A DNA stretch of 64,000 nt from positions 11,787,501-11,851,500 of the forward strand of contig JAGTTD010000018.1 in assembly GCA_018398585.1 (NCBI GenBank), read 5' to 3'. Below are positions 56,199 through 64,000 of this stretch, piece by piece. Source of the DNA: Simmondsia chinensis. Lineage: Eukaryota; Streptophyta; Magnoliopsida; Caryophyllales; Simmondsiaceae. Position numbers and translations under genes: made by a program. The notes below the pieces were generated by a model that was not told the DNA's origin, made no database searches, and worked only from the letters and a program-made list of their open reading frames with translations. Within the stretch, counting starts at the first letter, position 1, and every line of letters starts with the position of its first letter.

Positions 56199-56812
56199 TG
56201 TTATGAACCGAGAATCCGGGGCATGGGTTGTTGATGTTTGGGCTACTGTTTAGCCAATGTTATGCTGAGCTACTGCATATTGTGTGTTCGGTTGGCTGCT
56301 ACTCGTGGGCTGCTGCTGATAAGTTGTAGCTGCTGTTAATTGTTGGTTGGTTTGATTAGTTAGTCAATAATGCATGTGTTTAGTAGCTAAATTGGTTGTT
56401 GCATTGCATTGTAACAAGCTGTTAGTTCAAGCTATGTAAGTCACTGCAGTAGCATGTGTCGGTTAGTGATAGTTCAGGCATGAGTGCTATTAGGAGTGGT
56501 GTTTTGGCGCCAAATAGGATTTAAATGTTAGTTAAGCTTTAGTTCTAGATATTTCTAGACGTTTCCTAAGATGGTTAGTCCTTGTGTGGCTAGATTTAAT
56601 GTATTAGCTCATATCATGTAAGTAGTATAAATAGGAGGTCCTAGCTTGTAATAAATAACTTTGATAAATGAATTGATATATTTTGATATTTCTCTCTACT
56701 TCTCATCTCCTTTCCCTTCTTTCTCATCTAAACTCTATATTCTTTTCTCATCTCATACTCTCTCTATCCCAACCAAGGTTAAGGCTCAAAAGAAATCTTT
56801 GAATCCTTAACA
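56199..56812 (+). repeat. N copy c 5' LTR
   Basis: 614 bp, TGTTATGAACC...CCTTAACA. Its 3' half is homologous to the copy b LTR. TATA box TATAAATAG at 56626-56634, followed by a CT-rich U5. Confidence 0.9.
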
Positions 56813-57880
56813 ATTGGTATCATAGCCTTGATTTGGCTTCCGAATCAAGCTCATATCCGAAAAAAATTTTAAAATCTGATTAATTGTGTTGCAATTAATC
56901 AACAAAAAAAGGTTTGATACTGATTTAGTTCAGATTTGGTGATCAGCATGCAAATCTGAATTTTGAAATTGTTTTTTGGCGGTTACTGCACTAGTGATCA
57001 ACAAGGCCTGGGAAGTTGCTTTCGGTTGGGATTAAGTGATCGAATTACATTGAAGGAAGTTCAGTTGATCAGTAATTGTTGAGTAAAATCAACATTTAAG
57101 CCGATTCAGATTGAAATTCAGTAGATTCGATCAAGCATTAGCTGTTGAATATTAATGAAGAAGCAAGTATCAGCTGCTGAACTTGTTGCTGAGCTATGCT
57201 GTTCTTGATCGATCATCCATCTGATCGGTTGAGGAAGAAGTCATAATTGAGCTATTTGATCCACATTATACTTGATCTTTATCAAAATAGCAGAAATCAT
57301 CTGAATTGAGGTGATTACAGACTTTACAATTCAGAAGTAGAGATTGAAGTAATGGTTTTCTGAACTTCAAGTTGCAATTCGATGAGAGTTCGTGTTGGAT
57401 GTTAGATTATGATGAAATTGTGTTGATAAGCATAGAAGTGGTGTGAATTCATCAGAATCTGTGCGTGATTCTTAAGAATTATATGTTATTGAGTCGAGAT
57501 TTACTTAGGCGAAATTCTGACAATGATCTTAGCACCGAAGGTGATGAAATCCGCTATTGTTCTTGAAGATTGTTGTGTATCGTGTGTTTAAAAAATCATT
57601 ACAAGCAATAATCGAACCAATTTCAGATTCTTAGTCTGAATTATTCAAGATAGCATCTCTGTCAGAAATTGTTCAAAGTTAGGGTTGTTCGAACTCTCGG
57701 TGTACGAAAATCTGCAAATTAGGGTTGAGATCCATTGCGATTGTGGAATCGATAGCAGCGGTTTGTCATGCGGACGAAGGAGTACAGCTTAGTTAAGCAA
57801 TCGATTGTTGAGGAGTGCGAGCAAGTTTCTCATTTCTGCAATTTTCGAACTTGTATTTTGCGGACTGAGCTGGTTCAAGA
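56813..57880 (+). other. N copy c 5' leader with primer-binding site
   Basis: The PBS at 56815-56827 opens ~1.06 kb of leader without a recognised gene. It resembles the copy b leader in composition. Confidence 0.65.
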
Positions 57881-60834
57881 TTGAAGTTGTTGTTCATTGT
57901 CAATATGGCTGATATGAGCTCTTTGCAATCAAAGTTGGACAAGATTTTTGAGAATTTTATGCAAGAACGTGAAGAATGGAGACGAGCATCTCTAGAATGG
58001 AGACAAGAATGTATGCAGCTAGTGGAGAAATGGCAATATTCAGCTCAACCGGTTGTTAACATCGGTTGTGATTGTGCTAGTGTTCTTGATGCAAATGAGT
58101 TTCCGGAGTTAGCTGATAGAGTTAGACAACGGAAGTTCCGTGTTGAGCAAAAGGAGAAGGTACAATCTGTTGTTGTTGAAGATGAACTCGACCACGACAA
58201 TACCGAAATTGATGAGCACAAGCTAGAAGAACCTGAATTTGAACAAGATGATTCTTATGGAGATTCTCTGCGAGAGTTAGAGTCTCTTGATGATGTTGAG
58301 GTACAATATGACATGCATCCAGAACGGGCATATGATTTTCATGTCATGGGAATGTTAAAGAGTACAAAGAGTAAAGTGAAGAGGAATCATCTTAACGATG
58401 CATTGAAAGACTTTCGGGAAACAAAGAAGATTACAAAGAAAAAATTGAAGCATAAAGTTGTGTTGCAGACTGTGAGGTTTGATGATCAACAAGAACTAAC
58501 TCAAGATGCTGCTCTGACTGATGTGTATGCTGGTATACAAGGATTGTTTGCTGCAGAATCTGTGATTCCAACTGAAAAACTTGAGGTTACTGCTGAAATA
58601 TCACTGAATACGTCTCTAAATCCGTTAAGTGATACTCCATGGCAAGCTGGAAGGCTGAACCGAAGTGATTTCACTGCTGAACAATGTCTTTTTGTTGGGA
58701 AATCAATTGTCTCTGCAGTGTCATCAAATATAGATCAGGGTATGCATAAGTCCACTTTTGGGCGTGTTGAAGCGTTAACTCAGGATCAGAACAACAGCAT
58801 CTTGGTGGCTTAGCAAGGTCCCTTGTGTTGGGTAAATGATTACGCATGTGTAGTGGCTGAAATGCACTATCGGCATGCCGATCGGCAAGTTCGAAATGAT
58901 TTATTCCTTTATGTGAGTGGAGTTGTGACTTATCTAAGTGCAAGTTCTTATGATAAGTTGCCTCCTGATCTGGGAGAAGATTCTTAAGATTATATGAAGC
59001 TGAGAGGAGTCCAATTTTTGCTGAAAAGAGGCACTCGAGCTGCGAGAGTGCGTTTCAAGGATCACAGCAAACAAAGCTTGATTCCTATGCAAGCAATTGA
59101 GATGTTGGATGCGTACAAATGCAGTATTATGCTGAAACCGATTTCTGATCCAACCAAAGGTAGTACAGCAGGTGCTTTAACTGTTGTATTTGGTGTTGGA
59201 AGTCCCTTTGATCCAGGAAAGAATGAATTACAAGTTTTTGGAGGAGCTACACATCCGGTGCTGCTGTTTGATGTTGAAGAATGCGATGTCAGTGCAAGCA
59301 TTGGTGTAAAATTAGCTTAGGCTGTGGGTCATTGCGAAGATAACATCAAAGCAAGTGTTGAAGGAAGGAAGTATACATTTTACAAGCTACATAATTCATG
59401 TGACAATGAAGTTTCCATTGTCCCGGAATTGGTGTGGTTTCGGTTCATACAAAAGCACTTACTTGGAAGATTGGTAGTTGTTGCTAGTGGTTTGAAGAGC
59501 TGTGGAGGGTTTGAAGAGGTGTTGGGCCTTTGGTATGACCTCTCAACTGATGCTCAAGGCCAAGTAAAGCCAACGGTGATAGCATTTGAAAATCGGGACA
59601 AACTCCAACTAGAAGGAGCTGTTCTGGTGCAGAATCTGGGTGAGTTTTGGGTGACTTGCAGTGGGGTTTCAGAGTGGAAAAAATCATATGCATAAGCTTC
59701 AATATCTTCTCAACGTGTGGATGGAAAAGATCAATGCAACACTAAGAATAATCTTGGCTGAAATTGTAGTGCATATCAGCAGCAGAGTTGAGGGCAGAAC
59801 ATTTCAGATGTTAAAGAAATTTACAGCTGTTCTTGAGTCCCTTTGGTGTCTTCACTTGCTATATTTGTTACTCATGCTTGAGAAGGTTGACACGGAAGTA
59901 AAGCTTGATCATTTGAGGTATATTTGGTGGTTGAATGAGCTTTGGAACCAGGAAATATCAGAGAACAGGCTGGAATGTGTGAGTTGCAGCAAGGACAGTA
60001 TCGATTGGGATGTTTTGGGTGTTCAAGTTATGTCAATGAGCACTTGGCATTCAAGAATGGTTTATGAACTCCTAATTTGTGTGTTCTATGCAAGAGTTTG
60101 GGAAGAAGTGGCTAAAAATTTCAGAACTTGCAAGTTCACAAACAAGAAACAAGCTGAAATCTGTCAAAAGTGATTTGCATCGGGATTGCATTGCTGAGTT
60201 TCTGAGTTCTGCAGCAACTTTGGTGCAATTGGAAAGCAATCAAGAATTTGTTAAGCATGTCATGAGTTGGTTTAGTATGTGGTTGTGTGAGCAATACAAA
60301 TTTTGGATAAGATCCAAGATGAAAGAGTTTAGTAGGTGTGTTGCTTCCATAATCAAGATAAGTGGTTGTTGGAGTTGCGTTTGGGAATGTCTTCAAGCAG
60401 AATTTGATGTTTGGTTCTTTTGGTTTGAGTTTGTAAGGCCTCCCTAGATGTTAAAGAACTTCATATGCAATTTTATGGGTTTAACGACACATAACATCTG
60501 TTGTGCCACATTTCTTACGCTGAATTACAAAATTTTTGCTGCGTGTTGGGACTTTCAGCAGCAAGTCTGGGTTTTGAGCTGTGTTAACTGCATCAAGAGG
60601 GGTTCGGAATGCATTGGTGATGTTTGGTTTGATCGTAGCAGACCTCCTGAAGAGCAACATGTACTTAAACGTAGACATTGCATCGAGATAAATTGAAGTG
60701 CTCATTGGTCATCCCAGCTGCAGATTTCAGCAAAACATCATCACTTCAGCTACCTTTCCTATGCAACTATAGTTCTTCATTGTTACAACTCTCTCCTATT
60801 TTTGAGGACAAGAATGTTCTCAAGGGGAAGGGAA
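57881..60834 (+). pseudogene. N-family long reading frame, copy c
   Basis: Open pieces 57881-58813, 58994-59320 and 59324-59695 are in one frame; 59661-60173 and then 60079-60696 are in the other two, so there are two frameshifts and several stops. N-terminal coiled coil (LQSKLDKIFENFMQEREEWR), acidic middle (EDELDHDNTEIDEHKLEEPE) and basic KKITKKKLKHKV match copy b. Then come HADRQVRND, PPDLGED, GTRAARVRFK, SSAATLVQLESNQEFV, WLCEQYKFWIRSKMKE and WFFWFEFVRPP. The end reads GDVWFDRSRPPEEQH, then IFEDKNVLKGKG into the PPT. No known enzyme domain. Confidence 0.7.
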
Positions 60835-61448
60835 TGTTATGGACCGAGAATCCGGGGCATGGGCTGTTGATGTTTGGGCTGCTGTTTAGCCGCTGTTATG
60901 CTGAGCTGCTGCATATTGTGTGTTCGGTTGGCTGCTACCCGTGGGCTGCTGCTGATAAGTTGTAGTTGCTGTTAATTGTTGGTTAGTTTGATTAGTTAGT
61001 CAATAATGCATGTGTTTAGTAGCTAAATTGGTTGTTGCATTGCATTGTAACAAGCTGTTAGTTCAAGCTATGTAGGTCACTGCAGTAGCATGTGTCAGTT
61101 AGTGACAGTTCAGGCATGAGTGCTGTTAGGAGTGGTGATTTGGTGCCAAATAGGATTTAAATGTTAGTTAAGCTTTAGTTCTAGATATTTCTAGATATTT
61201 CCTAAGATGGTTAGTCCTTGTGTGGCTAGATTCAATATACTACCTCATATCATGTAAGTAGTATAAATAGGAGGTCCTAGCTTGTAATCAATAACATTGA
61301 TAAATGAATTGATATCTTTTGATATTTCTCTCTACTTCTCATCTCCTTTCCCTTCTTTCTCATCTAAACTCTATATTCTTTTTTCATCTCATACTCTCTC
61401 TATCCCAACTAAGGTTAAGGCTCAAGCGAAATCTTTGAAACCATAATA
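60835..61448 (+). repeat. N copy c 3' LTR
   Basis: 614 bp, TGTTATGGACC...CCATAATA (the final CA mutated). TATAAATAG lies at 61262-61270. It differs from the 5' LTR by a small number of scattered substitutions, more than between the copy b LTRs. Confidence 0.9.
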
Positions 61449-62770
61449 TTCTACTACTTGGAACCACCTCCTCGATACTTTGATCCATCATTCGAAGCAA
61501 GAACCGTTGCCTCAAAGAGCTTAGCCTTAGCATAAGCCTTAGACAATGTCTTAGGATCAACTGCTTTCACAAGATTCTTAATTTTGGGCTTCAAGCCACT
61601 TATGAAACTCGAGACATAATAGGACTCAGTGGCTTGAGGATATGTAGCTATCATACTTGCTCTAAGGTTCTCAAACCTTGTCATATACCCCTTCACGGAG
61701 GTTTCTTGTATCACTTTGTTGAAATTGTCAACAATGTCACTAGAGTCTTCATCATTATATCTCTCACGTGGTTCTTTCACAAGTTTAGTCCAAGAAAGTG
61801 TGGAATTACTCTTAAGCAAACTATAAAGCCATACCTCATGGTCTCCATGAAGATATACAGCCACAATCTCAAGCTTTTCTGCCTCATCAATATAATAGAA
61901 GTGAAAGTACCTATTGCATCTCCTCAGCCATGATTGTGGTTGCTTTCCATCAAACGGTTCAATCTGAACTCTTGGTTGTCTATGTCCACTGCTTCTATTA
62001 ACAGATGACACTTCATTACTTTCGGAGCGTTGCTAATGCCCCTGATTAGGTGGACTATCTTGTTGTCCTTGATTCACACTAGTATATCGTGACTGCACAT
62101 AAGCAAGTGAATGATCTTGTGCCTTGGTAGTCATATCAGCTTCTACATTTTGATCTTGGGGTCAATCTTCAACAGCTTGAGTCCGTTCTTGATGTCTAGA
62201 TGCACCATTTTGCACCAGAGGATTCACTTCATGCGGAAACCTCCTCTGTAGGTGCATGAGTAACTGACTGGCTAGAAGCAAAGGTTCTGGAACAGGAGGC
62301 ACATTCTGTCCCCTGAATTGATTGCTGATCTCAGCAAATTTCTCTTCAAACCTCAGCATTTGTAGACTCAATGGGTCAACAATGTTTTCTTCAAACTCTT
62401 GTGCTTGCTAATTAGTTCGATCAGCAATCTTTTCCTCAACTCGCTGAGAATGTTAAGCAAATCATTCATCATACTTTTGATTCAGTTCTCGCACCAATTC
62501 ACTTTGTGACTGCTGCCATTGCACGTTCAATAGGCTTGTTCTAACCACTTCCTGATCTATTGCAGCGTTAGCACCAAGAACCTCAGCATAAAATGGACTT
62601 GCTACAACCTTTCAACACCTAACCTTGTTGTAACGCCACCTGCCATAATTCTCAGTTCTTGCATTGCAGTAAGGAGAATTTGATATAAAAACAGCTTGAT
62701 CAAAGCGTATACAATCAAATTGAAGCAATTAACCTTAGTCGATAGCATACAATGAGGTTCTGATACCTAT
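61449..62770 (-). pseudogene. G4 gag N-terminal part, leader and primer-binding site
   Basis: A minus-strand frame 62011-61454 (185 codons) encodes the retrotransposon gag core: VQIEPFDGKQPQSWLRRCNR, HEVWLYSLLKSNSTLSWTKL, GYMTRFENLRASMIATYPQA and FISGLKPKIKNLVKAV. Upstream, 62371-62162 and neighbours are Gln/Glu-rich and probably coiled coil (MLRFEEKFAEISNQF). The PBS (minus strand AGGTATCAGAACC, 62756-62768) is a decayed initiator-Met type. Gag is separated from its zinc knuckle by N copy c. Confidence 0.9.
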
Positions 62771-63145
62771 TTTTAAGCTTCAAGATCAATTTGAGCTTAA
62801 CCTTATGAAAGATTAGGATAATGAGAGAATTAAGATGAGAAGAGAAGTGAAAGAGATAAGAAGAAGAGAAAATATCTCATAGAGATGTTTGTATATTTTT
62901 CATTGAATGAATGATGATTACACTTAAACCCACTCTTATACCAGATCTCGATACAATGTAATTGGACAAGCTAAAACCGATTTACAAGATCTTTAACCAC
63001 CACAATTGACCCTTACTTGACCCCTTCAACTGCCTTAACTAACCACCTAAGCCTTTTGGTGCCAAATAATAAGCAATACAATTCCAACATGACTTGAGAC
63101 CTACGGATACATCTCATTACATCAAAACAACTACAAAACATAACA
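62771..63145 (-). repeat. G4 5' LTR
   Basis: 375 bp, partner of 43891-44265. On the minus strand it begins TGTTATGTTTTG and ends GCTTAAAA (TAACA-type end mutated). It is followed on the right by the TSD TGGCA and G3 sequence. Confidence 0.9.
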
Positions 63146-63150
63146 TGGCA

Positions 63151-63326
63151 CTAATGGAATGGAGTTGTCCAACCCATTGGTAATTCTTCTTCTGTAACAC
63201 TCCTTGCAATTGCTTCCTACTTATCATTTGCAACTGTCCTTGATCTCGAATGCCTTGCAACTGAACTGGCTGCCCTTCTCTTTCAAATGATATTGTCAGT
63301 TTAGCAAAATCAAAAAGCAAGGGATG
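63151..63326 (-). pseudogene. G3 pol, linker after the protease
   Basis: The minus strand reads LLFDFAKLTISFEREGQPV, then QLQGIRDQGQLQM and NYQWVGQLHS, the segment between protease and RT seen in G1, G2 and G4. It continues G3 from 43890 across G4. It ends abruptly at about 63326. Confidence 0.88.
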
Positions 63327-64000
63327 ATGCAGACCTTACGTATGCGTTAGCAAGTGCACTAGTCGTACCAAGTAATATAGAAGTGAGTAGAGTATCATTC
63401 CCACGAGGATTGTATTGAGTGAATACCAAAATTAGTAGCTTTAATACAATTTGAAAGACCGAAAAATTTAGGATTTTGATATGAAATAAAGTAAAATAAA
63501 ATAAAAAGAAATAAAAGTTAAAACGAGATTAGAGTGTGCTAATTTTTTTTGGTTTTTATCAGTTTATAAAGTTTGAGGCATCCAATTTCACCTTAGTTGC
63601 ATCAATACCCCTTTTCTATTCTCGATATTAAATTTGCTACTTTGTGTTGATGGTTGAAAATCCTAATTTACTAAATATTCTCTTTCGAGCAACATTTAGC
63701 ATACTCTTTAACATATTAACCCATCACTCTTGTGCATGAATTTAAATAAGAAAAGAGTTTTTAAAGCTCTATGATTTTCTTTTTTGAAAACCACAAAAAT
63801 CGCGTTAATCTCTCTCGAGCATTCGCCCAATTTGTGGTGCTTATCACCTTAGCAATCATCACAAATCTCCTCTCGTACTCATTATGAATCAGTATAGGCT
63901 TTAAATGGTGATCAAGCATTTCAAACTCATGGAGAACAATGATAAACACTTCAACAACACAATAACATAAACATTGAATACTTTGAATTAGAAATAAGCC
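63327..64000. mobile_element. Unidentified insertion into G3, continues past the window
   Basis: From TGATGCAGACC onward the sequence has nothing in common with G3. It has the LTR-like start TG, a GCAAGTGCACTAGTCGTACC motif of a kind seen in plant LTR retrotransposons, and AT-rich DNA without a reading frame. The preceding bases are AGGGA. It probably represents one end of another LTR element; family and strand cannot be determined from this piece. Confidence 0.45.

Larger units (their letters stand above)
56199..61448 (+). mobile_element. N-family copy c: non-autonomous LTR retrotransposon
   Basis: Two 614-bp LTRs (56199-56812, 60835-61448), PBS TGGTATCATAGCC at 56815-56827 (one mismatch to the initiator Met tRNA type), PPT CAAGGGGAAGGG at 60821-60832, TSD TTCTG (56194-56198) / TTCTA (61449-61453). 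It interrupts G4 gag between GGGSK and the zinc-knuckle region. It carries the same long frame as copy b, with more damage. Confidence 0.9.
43891..63145 (-). mobile_element. G4: chromovirus-type Ty3/gypsy element inserted in G3
   Basis: Two 375-bp LTRs (43891-44265 and 62771-63145) and a perfect 5-bp TSD TGGCA (43886-43890, 63146-63150) define the element. Its own sequence is in three pieces: 44266-45168, 53573-56198 and 61449-62770. K1 (45169-53572) and N copy c (56199-61448) lie between them. It is inactive: the protease motif reads INSGS instead of IDSGS, and RT reads FFND instead of FFDD. Confidence 0.93.
35577..63326 (-). mobile_element. G3: chromovirus-type Ty3/gypsy element, minus strand, with large nest
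   Basis: Visible G3 pieces are the 3' LTR (35577-37005), integrase (37006-38046 and 42720-42960), RNase H/RT (42961-43890) and the protease-side end (63151-63326). Inserted in it are a foldback element (35697-36744), N copy b (38047-42719) and G4 with its own nest (43891-63145). The 5' LTR and gag are outside the window. It is itself broken at 63326. In-frame deletions remove the RT thumb/connection region (junction near 43255-43262) and the RNase H/integrase junction near 42900. Confidence 0.85.

Overview
This window is repeat-dense DNA from a nuclear plant chromosome, most likely pericentromeric or other heterochromatin. I could not identify any intact host gene. The plant assignment rests on chromodomain Ty3/gypsy elements primed by initiator-Met tRNA, a Tat-type gypsy element, an Athila-like gypsy element with a tRNA-Asp-type primer site, a Ty1/copia element with LTRs of about 2.2 kb, and a short stretch of plant-type mitochondrial cox1. 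Nearly every base can be placed in a nest of retrotransposons, so LTR ends, short target-site duplications (TSDs), primer-binding sites (PBS) and interrupted reading frames were used to take the nest apart.

Layout, left to right. G1 (1-4117, +) is a chromovirus-type gypsy element cut by the window edge. It sits at the 3' end of G2 (4118-14101, -). G2 also contains a 5S-rRNA-headed SINE (5927-6163) and copy a of a non-autonomous LTR family, the N family (8509-13187, -). G2 lies inside the 3' LTR of the Athila-like element S (LTR remainder 14102-15332, +). Next come half of a copia LTR, K2 (15333-16705, -), the protease-RT-RNase H half of the Tat-like element T (16706-about 20100, -), and a decayed copia element K3 (20110-22740, +). 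About 2.2 kb of unassigned AT-rich DNA follows, then a probable T LTR (about 25.2-26.3 kb), a decayed antisense reading frame, and a CRM/Galadriel-type deletion derivative D (27510-29997, +) inserted in T. T integrase (29998-31440, -), the other half of the K2 LTR (31441-32081) and the 5' LTR, PBS and gag start of S (32082-35576, +) complete this part. The S 5' LTR carries a hAT element, a MITE nested in the hAT, and a cox1 fragment.

From 35577 almost to the end lies one large nest. G3 (-, 3' LTR with a 1.05-kb foldback element) contains N copy b (38047-42719, 5-bp TSD with one mismatch) and G4 (43891-63145, perfect TGGCA TSD). G4 in turn contains copia K1 (45169-53572, +) and N copy c (56199-61448, +). 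G3 resumes at 63151-63326 and is broken again by an unidentified insertion running off the window.

Two results stand out. First, the pieces of T, K2 and S fit together exactly, including a 5-bp TSD, only if the right part of the window precedes the left part. That implies a tandem duplication (or circle) with a period longer than 64 kb, of the kind made by recombination between the LTRs of T. Second, the three N-family copies share one long reading frame of about 870 codons with no gag or pol domains. They keep the primer site and a polypurine end like those of the neighbouring chromoviruses, which suggests mobilisation in trans. All coding copies in the window are broken, several at catalytic residues.
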